A stretch of 40,765 nucleotides of DNA from Streptomyces sp. (GTDB lineage: Bacteria > Actinomycetota > Actinomycetes > Streptomycetales > Streptomycetaceae), in the NCBI RefSeq assembly GCF_019510245.1, contig NZ_JAEKKT010000215.1:1-40765 (forward strand), read 5' to 3'. The position numbers were made by a program, and so were the translations under genes. The notes under the pieces were generated by a model. It did not search any database. It saw only the letters and a list, made by a program, of their open reading frames with translations, and was not told where the DNA came from. Positions 32,728 through 40,765 of the stretch are shown in pieces; within the stretch, counting starts at the first letter, position 1; each line of letters starts with the position of its first letter.

Positions 32728-35543
32728 TCGTCCTCACCGTCCTCCGCCTGCCGGGCCCGCTCCTGGCGCCGGCGCTCGGCATCGGACGCAGTCCGCCGCA
32801 TCAGGTCCTGGAACCGGCGATGCGCCTCGTCACGGGTGCTGCTGCGAGCACCGCCTCCGCCGGGGAAGACCGGCCCGGACCGGTCCGGGCCCTGGCGCGC
32901 CGGACGCCCGGGCCTGCCGAGATCGGACCGAGGCACTGGCGCAGGGCCGTTCCGGCGGGGGAGCGGTGCCGGAGGCGGAGTTGCTGCGGGCCCGCTCGCA
33001 GGCGTGGTCGGCGGTGGTGGGGCAGGGGTCGGACGGCCCGAAGGACGACCGGCGGGCGCAGGCCGCGGACGGGGTGCCGGGCGGGGGGTGGCGGCCGGAG
33101 TGGCTGCGGTCGGCAGGCGGCGGCTGGTGAACGGACCGGTTCCGCCGCTGTCGTCGGTGTGGTCGCGGATGACCCGGGCGACGTGCCGCCCGGTGTCGCC
33201 CCAGGCCCGGCCGTCTTCGCGGACGGTGTTGCCCCACACCCGCACCTGTTGGCGGGCGTCCTGAGAGTAGCGCGAGCCTCCCGACCGCGCGCGGCGCACA
33301 TTGGCCGGCAGGCCAACGGTCGCCCCGTACGCGGCCCGGCCGCCGCGGTGCAGGATGCGGTACCCGCGGAAACGGACCAGCCGATTGTGTGCCCGGGTCG
33401 ACAGCAGCGTGCGGTCGCTGTTCTGGTCGTGCAGCACCTGGCCGGTGTTGCGGTCGACGACCTGCCCCTGGTCGTTGCGATACCGGTCGGGCGGGCCCGA
33501 GGGCCGACGCGGCCCCGTGCCGCCCGAACCACCGTCCCCGCCGTCCGACGGCCCGCCCGCATTCGGATCGCCGTCGGCCGTGGGCTTGCGCCACTTGGCC
33601 AACTGCTCCCTGTCCGGCCGCCGTCCGATCAGCAGCCAGCCAGCACCCTTGACGCCGAGCCGTGCGCCCAGCCCGCCCACCGCCGCGGCCGCCGTCAGCG
33701 GGGCCAGACCGCGCCCGGCTTCGGCCGTGGCATCGGCGAGGATCCCGCCGGTGTCCACCGGCATGCCGGCGCCGTCGAACAGGGAGGTGAGCGCGCCCAT
33801 CAGCCGCTGCCGGGTACCGAGCATCCCGAACCGGCCGCCACCCCCACCGGTGAACGCGCGCAGCCCCGCGCCGTAACCGCCCATCGCGGCGGGGGAGTTC
33901 ATGGCGAGAGCGGCGCCGAGCTCGGAGGTGTCGCCGGGCAGGTGGGTGCCGCCGACCTTGGCGTACCGCATCCGCATGGCCATGCGCCGGCCGAAGGAGG
34001 CGATCCCGGTCAGCAGTCTGCGGTGTCCCGCCGCGCCGGCGATGGCCAGGACGTCGATCAGCAGGATCCGCTCGACCATCAGGTCGGGGCCGTGGGTAAT
34101 CGTGGCGTCGACGGCGATCCCGAAGAAGGGAATGAACGCGCAGATCCCGACTACGGCCAGGACCGCGATCCCCCACACGGACAGCCACTTCCACACCGAC
34201 TGGCGTGCGGGACCGGGCAGCATGCCCGCGACGAAGGTGACGCCGCCGATGGCAGCTGCGGCTGCGCATACACCCTGGGTGCCGAGCAGAATGATCGCGC
34301 TGGACAGCAGCATGCCGCAGATGAACAGCGCGGCGATCAGCAGCAGGAAGGCGCCGCCGAGGCGCCACCACGTGGGCTTTTCGGCGTAGGCGGCGCATGA
34401 CTTGCCGACAGGGCCAGCCTTTTTCATGTCGTCGAGGAACGCGGCGAAGGCCTGGTCCTCGTCGGTGACGATTGCATTGGAGGCGTCCAGCAGTTGGCCG
34501 CCCGGCGTCAGCTCAGGTAGCCCGTCGCTCTTGCAGAGCTGCTTCGCTGCGCCGTCAAGTCCATCGCAGTTGTGGCCGGCTTTGTCGTCGACGTCGCGCT
34601 CGCAGTACGCCTTGGCTGGCCCGTGGATTAGGTGGCAGGCGTCCTTCGCCTTGTCCGAGGTGGTCGAGCTGGGCAGGTACCCGCCAGTGATCCACTTCAG
34701 GTGGACGGCGTAGGCCTTGCGGTCGGAGTCCTTGGCAGGGTCGAGGATGCGCCCGTACTGAAGGAGCATGTACGGCTTGACAATCAAGGCGTTGGTGATC
34801 GAATCCTGAATGGGACGGGCTACTTCCGTTGAGGAGACCGGTCCTTCGCCCTCCCGCTGTTCGCACTTGATCTCGGCGTTGCCGGCCATGCCCGCACACG
34901 GGTCATAGCTGGCGATCTTGCCGCCCCAGTCGTAGGAGTTGACGCTCTGCTGGGCGACCTCGGCGGCCACCTGCTGGGACTGCCCCAGCGGACCGTCCGG
35001 GCCGAGCAGAGTGTCGGGGCGGATGAGAGCCGAAGCGGCGATCGCCCCGATGAGCAGGGTGAGGAAGATTTCGCCCAGACCGCGGCCGACCCGGCCACGC
35101 ACGATCATGAACCCCGCGAACACAAACGCCCAGGCCAGCAAGAGCCCCTTGATCCCGAGCGTGTCGACGACGACGGTGTCGTAGGTGTCGGCGACCTTCT
35201 GCGCGGGCTTGGTGAGGAGCTTGAGCAGCGGGAACCGGAAGGCCACCTCGATCGCCCACCCGGGCAGCCCAACCAGCAGCCGGATCAGCGTGAACAGCCC
35301 GGACAAGGCGAAGGCCAGGGCCTGCGTCTTGAAGGCGACGATGGACCCGCCTTCGGCGTTCAGGTCGTACCCGTCGATCGGCACACCCTCGGACGAGTAG
35401 ATGTTCAGCGGGGCAAGCAGGTCTCCGGTCTCGCTGTTGCTGCCGGCCGCGTACACGACCTGGGTGTTCACCAGGAGGAACACGCCGGTGAGCAGCACGA
35501 CGAAGCCGGCGGAACGCAGGGTCGCGCGGTCTGGACGGAACAC
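32724..35543 (-). CDS. VirB6/TrbL-like polytopic channel protein
   Basis: A protein of about 939 residues that starts at GTG 35543, two bases after the previous stop. Several membrane segments lie at its N-terminus (about 10-31, 65-90, 125-165) and in the centre, near 370-480, with LLLIAALFICGMLLSSAIILL and VGICAFIPFFGIAV. An extracellular loop of about 200 residues carries many Cys, including CHLIHGPAKAYCERD. The last 350 residues are a cytoplasmic tail rich in Gly, Arg and Pro with low-complexity stretches. This is the layout of the VirB6/TrbL channel component in actinomycete and other Gram-positive T4SS. The long tail might contact the VirB4-like ATPase or DNA. Confidence 0.8.
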   Translation of the reverse strand: MFRPDRATLRSAGFVVLLTGVFLLVNTQVVYAAGSNSETGDLLAPLNIYSSEGVPIDGYDLNAEGGSIVAFKTQALAFALSGLFTLIRLLVGLPGWAIEVAFRFPLLKLLTKPAQKVADTYDTVVVDTLGIKGLLLAWAFVFAGFMIVRGRVGRGLGEIFLTLLIGAIAASALIRPDTLLGPDGPLGQSQQVAAEVAQQSVNSYDWGGKIASYDPCAGMAGNAEIKCEQREGEGPVSSTEVARPIQDSITNALIVKPYMLLQYGRILDPAKDSDRKAYAVHLKWITGGYLPSSTTSDKAKDACHLIHGPAKAYCERDVDDKAGHNCDGLDGAAKQLCKSDGLPELTPGGQLLDASNAIVTDEDQAFAAFLDDMKKAGPVGKSCAAYAEKPTWWRLGGAFLLLIAALFICGMLLSSAIILLGTQGVCAAAAAIGGVTFVAGMLPGPARQSVWKWLSVWGIAVLAVVGICAFIPFFGIAVDATITHGPDLMVERILLIDVLAIAGAAGHRRLLTGIASFGRRMAMRMRYAKVGGTHLPGDTSELGAALAMNSPAAMGGYGAGLRAFTGGGGGRFGMLGTRQRLMGALTSLFDGAGMPVDTGGILADATAEAGRGLAPLTAAAAVGGLGARLGVKGAGWLLIGRRPDREQLAKWRKPTADGDPNAGGPSDGGDGGSGGTGPRRPSGPPDRYRNDQGQVVDRNTGQVLHDQNSDRTLLSTRAHNRLVRFRGYRILHRGGRAAYGATVGLPANVRRARSGGSRYSQDARQQVRVWGNTVREDGRAWGDTGRHVARVIRDHTDDSGGTGPFTSRRLPTAATPAATPRPAPRPRPAPAGRPSGRPTPAPPPPTTPASGPAATPPPAPLPRRNGPAPVPRSDLGRPGRPARQGPDRSGPVFPGGGGARSSTRDEAHRRFQDLMRRTASDAERRRQERARQAEDGEDE

Positions 35544-35544
35544 G

Positions 35545-35895
35545 TCAGCGCCGCCTTTGCCCAGCGGCGGATTGCAGGCGCCACACCACGAGAGCACCCA
35601 CACCTGCACCGGCAGACACCAGCCTCCACGCCCCGCCGGCCACGTTCTGATGGCCGGCGGAGGCATTGGCCGCTGCGCCGCGCTCGCAGTACGCCTTAGC
35701 CGGGCCCACGATCAGGGCGCAGGGATCTCGGTGCGCGGCGTCTGCGGCGAAGGCCTGCCCGGTGTGCGGCCACCACGCCTGAGGCACGCCCACCCCGAGG
35801 ACGAGCACGACGACGGCGACGACGACGGCGATCACGGTGAGGACACTCACGGTGGCGGCGACACGCTTCGAGCGGTCCCACGACAAAGTGGTCAT
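35545..35895 (-). CDS. Small membrane protein with GPAKAYCER motif
   Basis: A 116-residue protein with a basic start, one strong helix at residues 12-35 (VAATVSVLTVIAVVVAVVVL), an external part with DPCALIVGPAKAYCERG and a second weak hydrophobic segment near the C-terminus (VSAGAGVGALVVW). The start overlaps the VirB4-like stop by TGATG. The motif C-x-L-I-x-G-P-A-K-A-Y-C-E-R recurs in the next protein of the operon, the VirB6-like channel, in its outer loop. It may form a disulfide-stabilised contact with that protein. No named family. Confidence 0.6.
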   Translation of the reverse strand: MTTLSWDRSKRVAATVSVLTVIAVVVAVVVLVLGVGVPQAWWPHTGQAFAADAAHRDPCALIVGPAKAYCERGAAANASAGHQNVAGGAWRLVSAGAGVGALVVWRLQSAAGQRRR

Positions 35896-38585
35896 CAGAC
35901 GGTTTCCTTCGAACGGGTCTGTGCGGCCTCACCAGAGGGCGGCTCCGGCACCGTGGGGGAGACAGCGCTCATGCGGCGTCCTGGCGTGGTGGTGATGGAG
36001 GTGGTGATGCGCGGGATGCGGGGGATGGAGACTTTGATGCGGCCGGTGTTCTGTCGCGGGCAGGTCAGCAGGAACTCGCCTTCGCGGCCCTTCTGGCCGA
36101 CCGGGGACAGGCCGGTGGTCACCAGCCGCAGCAGTTCGCCGTCGTTCGGGTCGAGCCCGACGAACTCCAGGCCGCGGCGGGCGCGTTCACGGTCGGCGGT
36201 GCGGGCGAGTGCCCGGTAGGCCATCAGGCCTCGGTCGGGGCCCAGTTCCTCGGCGTCGTGCGAGCCCGCCAACAGGCCGGCGCCGTGCTTGCGGCCGTCG
36301 TGGAGGATCTCGTGGACCAGCGCCGTGCCTTCGGCGGACGATGTGAGCCAGTACAGCTCGTCCAGGACGACCGCGGTGAACCGCTCGGGGTCCTCGAAAG
36401 CCGTCTGCCGGGCGATCGCGGCGATCAGGTAGAGCACCGCGCGTCCGATCAGAGCTTCCAGCGGTTGCTGGTGCAGGATCTCGGGGTTGGCGAACGCGGC
36501 CTTCGGGGGCAGCTTCAGACCAGTGGTGGTGATCACGATCATGTCGGAGGCGCTGGAGGCGTCCAGCCGCACCGGCGGCAGCGTCGGGTCGAACACCATC
36601 CGGGCCAGGGAGTTGGTGGCGACGACCCGGATGAGGCCGGCGAGGGTCGCGGCCGCGTCCTGCCGCTTGCCCGCCTCGCGCGTCGCCATCTCCTCGAGGA
36701 CCTCAAGGACGCGGTGCATGGACGGGACATCGCTGAGGGCGGCCTGCTCGACGGCGTGGTGGAGGACCTCGCCACTGGTGCTCATCGGGCCGATGCCGAG
36801 CTGCAGGGTGAGGTAGGACAGGGCGTAGTGCCGTCCCTCGGGCCCGTCGAACATGCGCAGCGGGTCGATGGACACCTCGGCCTGCGCGGCGTCGATGATC
36901 TGGACACGGCCCTTGGCGGCGGTGCGCGCGAAGGTCGCCCATTCGCGGACCGGGGTGCGGTCGATGCAGATCGCGCAGCCGCCGCGCGCCCACACCGCCT
37001 CCGCGATCAGCTTCTGCAGGACGCTCTTGCCCGCGCCGAGGTCCCCGACGATGCCCATCGAGGCGGAGGCGTCGACCTTGGGCGCATCCGCCACGTTGAT
37101 CATGACGGGCCGGGTGGTGCCGCAGTCCAGGTCGATGCCGAGGAACATGCCGGTGGGGTCGCCGACCTCCGCAGCGGTGAAGGCCCCGGACAGCGCCCAG
37201 TCTTCGGAGACCTGGTGCTGGGTGAACTCCCGTACGACACCCGGCCGTACGGTGCCGGGCAGCCCCAGGGTGAACAGGGCCTCCTGCAGGCCGGCCGGGC
37301 GCACGGCGCGGTAGTCGGCGCCACCGAGCAGTGCGGCCAGGGCGCGGGCTCTCGCGTCGCAGATGGCGGCGGTCGGCCCCCACACCGTCAGCACGGTGAC
37401 GGACTGCACCTCGACCTCCACGCTGGTGCGGGAGAGGCGTGCGTCGAGCTCGCCGAGGTCGCGGGCGGCTTCGGTCAGCGAGGCGGGCATGCCGGTGGGG
37501 CGGGCGTCGTACTGGTCGGCCTGGTCGATGAGTTCGTTCTTCTTGCGGCGTACCTGGTCGCGTGCCTTCTCCGCGGGCACGAGCGTGAGGTCGACGGTGT
37601 AGTCGACGGGGAAGTCCAGCAGCTCGAGCTGGGCGAACAGGTCGGCGGCGTCCTGGCTGACCGCGGGCGGGCACTCGGCCAGCGCCAACTGCGCCTGGTA
37701 GCCCACTCCGTTGTCGGACTCGACCTGCAGCCAGCGTCGCCCGAGCGGCGAGCCGGTGTTCACTCGCCACCAGGCCTTGCGGCCCGACCGGGTGATCCGG
37801 CCCGCGCTCTTGAGCTCGTCGACGTCGTCGAGGTCGGGGTCGATGCCGCCTTCCTGCAGGCGCACCTGGCCGAGGTCGGCGTAGCTGGGGGAGCGCAGCA
37901 CCCCGTTGCGGAGCTGCCCGCCATACATCTCGCTGGTCTCGGCCTCCGCCAGCAGCGGCTCGGCAAGGCCGCGGTGCAGGGCGTGCTGGATCATCCACAC
38001 GATCTCCGCAGGGCGGGCCGGGCGGAAGGCGATGCCGCCGGCGAGTGCGGCCTCCACCCGTGAGGCCTGCTCGCGGTACGCGCTTACCTCGCGCCGGGCC
38101 ACCGGCGCCGGGCGCATGCCCAGCGTCGGTGCGACCTCGGCCCACGCCGCGCCCAGGGACGCCGACACCTGCAGGCTGCCTGTTTCGGTCTGGAGGGGCA
38201 CGGCCAGCCACAGGGTGCGGCGATGCATCTCCTGGTCGTCCAGCAGATCCAGGGTGGCTTCGACGTTCTCCACCCACGGGTGCCGGCCCGCACCGGGTGC
38301 CTGCTCGGCCGGCTCGATGCCCTCGATCATGCGCAGGGCGATCTCACCCGGGTCGACCTGGGCGCACATGCCGTACAGGCGCGGGGCCCCGGACAGGGAG
38401 CGCACCAAGTGGGTGATCTTTGCCAGTTGTTCGTCGCGGACCGGGGAGGGCACGTAGGTGCCCTGGACGGTCTCCTCGCGGCGACCCTGCGTGTCCGGGC
38501 CCGGGTGCAGGCGGTAGACGGCCCACACGCTGCCCTGTGTCGACCACACCAGATGCCCGGCGATGTGACGGATCGGAACCCTCAT
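35895..38585 (-). CDS. VirB4-like T4SS ATPase
   Basis: An 896-residue protein beginning at ATG 38585, which overlaps the upstream stop (ATGA). The N-terminal half (1-500) is the VirB4/TraC-type domain with no membrane helix. The ATPase core begins with MGIVGDLGAGKSVLQKLIAE (P-loop near 514-521), then CAICIDRTPVREW, and the Walker B strand FTAVVLDELYWL near residue 740. A C-terminal His/Gln/Arg region (LLAGSHDAEELG, then RRGLEFVG) follows. It should power pilus or channel assembly and substrate transfer in the cytoplasm. Confidence 0.9.
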   Translation of the reverse strand: MRVPIRHIAGHLVWSTQGSVWAVYRLHPGPDTQGRREETVQGTYVPSPVRDEQLAKITHLVRSLSGAPRLYGMCAQVDPGEIALRMIEGIEPAEQAPGAGRHPWVENVEATLDLLDDQEMHRRTLWLAVPLQTETGSLQVSASLGAAWAEVAPTLGMRPAPVARREVSAYREQASRVEAALAGGIAFRPARPAEIVWMIQHALHRGLAEPLLAEAETSEMYGGQLRNGVLRSPSYADLGQVRLQEGGIDPDLDDVDELKSAGRITRSGRKAWWRVNTGSPLGRRWLQVESDNGVGYQAQLALAECPPAVSQDAADLFAQLELLDFPVDYTVDLTLVPAEKARDQVRRKKNELIDQADQYDARPTGMPASLTEAARDLGELDARLSRTSVEVEVQSVTVLTVWGPTAAICDARARALAALLGGADYRAVRPAGLQEALFTLGLPGTVRPGVVREFTQHQVSEDWALSGAFTAAEVGDPTGMFLGIDLDCGTTRPVMINVADAPKVDASASMGIVGDLGAGKSVLQKLIAEAVWARGGCAICIDRTPVREWATFARTAAKGRVQIIDAAQAEVSIDPLRMFDGPEGRHYALSYLTLQLGIGPMSTSGEVLHHAVEQAALSDVPSMHRVLEVLEEMATREAGKRQDAAATLAGLIRVVATNSLARMVFDPTLPPVRLDASSASDMIVITTTGLKLPPKAAFANPEILHQQPLEALIGRAVLYLIAAIARQTAFEDPERFTAVVLDELYWLTSSAEGTALVHEILHDGRKHGAGLLAGSHDAEELGPDRGLMAYRALARTADRERARRGLEFVGLDPNDGELLRLVTTGLSPVGQKGREGEFLLTCPRQNTGRIKVSIPRIPRITTSITTTPGRRMSAVSPTVPEPPSGEAAQTRSKETV

Positions 38586-39172
38586 CGCGCACCCCCGCTC
38601 TGCTGGGCGAGCGCGAGCAGCTGCTGCACACCCGACACCGGCCCCGCTGCCGCCACGGGAGCAACCGGCTGGGTGCAGCGGGGTGCGGACGCGCGGTCTG
38701 CCGCCGGACGCGGGCGCGGGTGCGGCGCCCGGACTGGACGCCGCTGCACCGCACGGGAGGGCGCGGCCTGCGCAGCGGGGACGAGCGCGGGCGTGTCCTC
38801 GATAGTGAAGCCGCCGAGCAGCGGGTGCGCAGCGCGGTCGCGGGCGGCCCGCCCGCCGATCCGCCCACCGCGGGGCTGCCAGCCCAGCAGCACCCAGCCC
38901 AACGCGGCCTGCATCGGGGCACGGCCCCGGACCTTCGGCCGGCGCACCATCCAGATGACCAGGCCCCACCCGACGATGGGGACCGGCCCCATCCACGACC
39001 ACCAGCTAATCGTCTTGACCAGAAGGAAGCCGCCGCCGACGGTGACCGCGATCTGCGCGGGCGTGTACGGGCCGAGCGGGATCTTCCAGTCGGCGACCTT
39101 GCCCAGTACCCAGGGATGGCGGCGGGCTGAGGTGTAGAAGCGGCCCACCCGTGCCGCGGCGGCCGCGCTCAC
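38582..39172 (-). CDS. PrgI/VirB3-like membrane protein
   Basis: A 196-residue protein with an amphipathic N-terminus (RRHPWVLGKVADWKIPLGPY), two hydrophobic segments at residues about 40-75 (QIAVTVGGGFLLV and PIVGWGLVIWMV), and a Pro/Ala/Arg-rich tail. Size and position before VirB4 match the PrgI or TcpE/VirB3-type small subunits of Gram-positive T4SS. GTG start at 39172 with GTGA overlap to its upstream gene. It probably helps seat VirB4 at the membrane. Confidence 0.65.
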   Translation of the reverse strand: MSAAAAARVGRFYTSARRHPWVLGKVADWKIPLGPYTPAQIAVTVGGGFLLVKTISWWSWMGPVPIVGWGLVIWMVRRPKVRGRAPMQAALGWVLLGWQPRGGRIGGRAARDRAAHPLLGGFTIEDTPALVPAAQAAPSRAVQRRPVRAPHPRPRPAADRASAPRCTQPVAPVAAAGPVSGVQQLLALAQQSGGAR

Positions 39173-39510
39173 AGCCAGCCCCCGGCGTCCGGCGAGTGGT
39201 CACGCGAGGCCGGGAGTTCGGACCGGACGACCCCAGGAGCGGCGGGCGCGCCCTTGGACGGGTTCTTCACCTCGTCGGTGAACATGTTCGCCAGGTCATT
39301 GCGCGAGTTGTACAGACCCAGCGCGATCACCATCAGGAGCAGGGCGCCGATCCCCGCCTTCAGTGAGAACTTCTGGATCATGATGACGACGACCAGGCAA
39401 ATCAGACCGGCCTGCAGACCCTTCGTCGCCCACTCCTTGAACATGTTGATCCAGCTGTTGCCGAGGTCGTCCAGCTGGCCGGCGAGCATCAGGCTGTGCA
39501 CGGTGTTCAT
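39169..39510 (-). CDS. Small membrane protein of the transfer operon
   Basis: A 113-residue protein with two hydrophobic segments at about residues 33-45 (LQAGLICLVVVIMI) and 52-66 (AGIGALLLMVIALGLY), a short amphipathic N-terminus and a hydrophilic tail. Its place between the TcpC-like and PrgI-like genes is that of VirB2/TcpD-type small proteins of the channel. ATG at 39510 overlaps the previous stop (ATGA). No sequence motif of a known family was recognised. Confidence 0.6.
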   Translation of the reverse strand: MNTVHSLMLAGQLDDLGNSWINMFKEWATKGLQAGLICLVVVIMIQKFSLKAGIGALLLMVIALGLYNSRNDLANMFTDEVKNPSKGAPAAPGVVRSELPASRDHSPDAGGWL

Positions 39511-40439
39511 CGGGCACCCCCGTCCTGAGCAGTGCCGGACTCAAGCGCGGCGACTTCCCACCGGCCCGAGCGGGCCTTGAGCGTGAGCTCGTACGCCAGC
39601 GGCCACCGGCCGGTCGCGTCCCGGGCTTCCACCGAGGCGAGGACCCGCACCGTCGTGCCGTCCGCCGACACCTTCTCGGCGGCCGCGGCCTCCTCGACGG
39701 CGGACACCTCCTGGACGGCGACCGCCGTGTACGGGGCGGGGGAGACGGCGGTGAGCTGTACGCCGGGCGCGAGGTAGCGGTCGACCTCACCAGCCCCCGT
39801 CAGGTAGGCGGCGAGGAACTGCCCGATAGCGGAGGACAGATCCCCCTCGGGGACGGTCACGGCGTACGACGACTTCGGCACCTCGGCCCGGGCCGGGCCG
39901 GCCACCACGCCGGGCGCACCGGTCACCGTGAACGAGGAGCCCGTGCTGTCGCAGGCCACCGGCACGGCGTAGTACCGCACCGATCCGCCTGCGTACTGCG
40001 CAGCCACCGTCACCGACCACGCACCGTCGGCCCGCTGCGCACTGCGCACCGCCGTCACGGACTGAGGCGCCGATTGCGCATCGGTGGCCGGGTCGGGCAG
40101 TTCGACGTCCGGCGCCATCGACTGCGCAAGCCGCGCCTGCGCACTCGTCTCGTCGTTCGCGCTGCTACGCAACCACGCGCCGACGAACACCTGCGCATAA
40201 CCGCCCGGGTCGGCGGCGGATGTCGCGGTGCGCACGGCGGTGGGCTTGGCCGCGGGGGCCGCCGCGACCGTGGTCGGGGTGGAGGCGACGGCGACACACA
40301 GGGCGATGGGGCCGGCCGCGATGACGGTCCAGACCGCCACGCGTGAGAGGCGTACGCGGCGGCGCATCGCCTCCAGCCGGGCGCTGGCCGCCATCGGAGC
40401 AGCGGCCTCGCTCTGTGAGGCCTGCTTGCCAGGGGACAT
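39507..40439 (-). CDS. TcpC-like conjugal transfer protein (VirB8-like)
   Basis: A protein of about 310 residues with an ATG at 40439, preceded by GGGAG nine bases upstream; a TTG two codons earlier is possible. It has a basic cytoplasmic start, one membrane helix at about residues 35-55 (VAVWTVIAAGPIALCVAVAS) and an outer part with two similar alpha-beta domains. One is around residues 78-180 with GGYAQVFVGAWLRS, the other around 200-300 with IGQFLAAYLTGAGEVDRYLA. Duplicated NTF2-like domains after a helix define the TcpC/VirB8-like scaffold of Gram-positive transfer systems. It is the first gene of the transfer block, next to the repeat-rich control region. Confidence 0.8.
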   Translation of the reverse strand: MSPGKQASQSEAAAPMAASARLEAMRRRVRLSRVAVWTVIAAGPIALCVAVASTPTTVAAAPAAKPTAVRTATSAADPGGYAQVFVGAWLRSSANDETSAQARLAQSMAPDVELPDPATDAQSAPQSVTAVRSAQRADGAWSVTVAAQYAGGSVRYYAVPVACDSTGSSFTVTGAPGVVAGPARAEVPKSSYAVTVPEGDLSSAIGQFLAAYLTGAGEVDRYLAPGVQLTAVSPAPYTAVAVQEVSAVEEAAAAEKVSADGTTVRVLASVEARDATGRWPLAYELTLKARSGRWEVAALESGTAQDGGAR

Positions 40440-40507
40440 GGTCAAACTCCCAGGTCAGGACGTGTAGTTGCTGACCTTGAGAAAACCCGTCGACCCCGAC
40501 CCGACCA

Positions 40508-40573
40508 CCGACCATGAACCCCCGACCATGGTCACGATGGGGACACGAAGTCCATGGTCGGGGTCATGGTCGG
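40508..40573. promoter_or_regulatory. Large CCGACCATG dyad upstream of transfer operon
   Basis: Two direct copies of CCGACCATG at 40508-40516 and 40522-40530 are mirrored by inverted copies at 40552-40560 and 40565-40573. The inner arms CCCCGACCATGG (40520-40531) and CCATGGTCGGGG (40552-40563) are exact complements. The outer CCGACCATGA and TCATGGTCGG also match. The loop is 20 bases. It lies 70-135 bases upstream of the first transfer gene. It is a probable operator or a cis-acting site such as oriT. Confidence 0.65.
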
Positions 40574-40610
40574 GCCGACCACGGTGCCTTCAGCCCGGGC
40601 GCTCAGTGAT

Positions 40611-40765
40611 TGCGCAGCCGACTGCGCAGCCCCGGACGGGCGTTGCGCAATCGGGCTGCGCAACCGGCCTGGCATCCTGCGCAGTCGAGTTGCGCTGGGG
40701 CGGCTGCGTATTCCGCCCGCGCGCTCCTGATCTTCTCTTGCGCAGGTCCGTATCGCGCACTGCGC
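40611..40765. repeat. Cluster of TGCGCA repeats
   Basis: Six copies of the palindrome TGCGCA start at 40611, 40623, 40644, 40657, 40678 and 40739, with near-copies at 40691 and 40724 and a truncated copy at the right edge. The copy at 40643-40650 extends to the full palindrome TTGCGCAA. The next copies are inside the first transfer gene (40036, 40043, 40075, 40123, 40138 and 40192). No gene is recognised in 40574-40765. The cluster may be an array of regulator sites or part of an origin or transfer site. Confidence 0.55.

Noticed and set aside
36258..38063. Plus-strand frame of about 600 codons opposite the VirB4-like gene
   Set aside because: Composition and position show it to be an antisense shadow; the VirB4-like protein on the other strand has both Walker motifs.

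Overview
This is a high-GC actinomycete sequence, almost certainly Streptomyces. Reading frames show strong G/C third-position bias, GTG starts and stop/start overlaps (ATGA, GTGA, TGATG) are common, and many families are typical of streptomycetes: DUF2637, BTAD regulators, replication-relaxation proteins, RsbW-like ATPases and Gram-positive Tad pili. The content suggests an accessory region, either a large linear plasmid or a chromosome-borne integrative element. No tRNA, rRNA, CRISPR array, relaxase or replication initiator was seen.

Region 1 (1-1340) is a graveyard of broken mobile genes. It holds an IS3-type transposase tail, a phage minor capsid gene split by one extra copy of an 8-bp repeat, a 37-codon gene with an amber stop, a scrap of a second epimerase start and a tyrosine-recombinase C-terminus. 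Region 2 (1341-5598) has an intact extended-SDR epimerase/dehydratase, a TPR-type regulator pointing the other way, an RsbW-like ATPase and an unrecognised protein.

Region 3 (5678-12177, plus strand) is the most unusual metabolic part. It has an APC amino-acid/amine permease, a glutamine-synthetase-like ligase, a strongly folded leader with a 17-bp perfect hairpin, then a tight operon. The operon encodes a MoaA-like two-cluster radical SAM enzyme, a dTMP-kinase-like P-loop kinase, a stand-alone domain that looks like phosphohexomutase domain I without its catalytic Ser loop, an alkaline-phosphatase-superfamily hydrolase resembling the STM4013/SEN3800 family, and a Nudix hydrolase. I do not recognise this set as a described pathway. 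It looks like synthesis or salvage of a small phosphorylated or nucleotide-derived compound.

Region 4 (12580-40439, minus strand) carries two surface machines nose to tail. Transcription runs from about 40500 downward. First come the mating-channel genes: TcpC-like, two small membrane proteins, VirB4-like ATPase, another small membrane protein, VirB6/TrbL-like protein, transglycosylase/NlpC-P60 wall hydrolase, secreted protein, VirD4/TraG-like ATPase and replication-relaxation protein. Next are a frameshifted lipoprotein and an OmpA-domain protein. Then comes a Tad/Flp pilus locus: lipoprotein, secreted protein, CpaB/SAF, CpaE, TadA, TadB, TadC, Flp-like pilin and three pseudopilins. It ends with a membrane-bound LysM-BTAD fusion and a DUF2637 protein. 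Most genes overlap by 1 or 4 bases, so translation is probably coupled along each block. The channel, wall hydrolase and pilus would together make a plausible mating apparatus.

The region upstream of the conjugation block (40440-40765) contains a large CCGACCATG dyad and a dense cluster of TGCGCA palindromes, and probably holds the operon control region or another cis-acting site.
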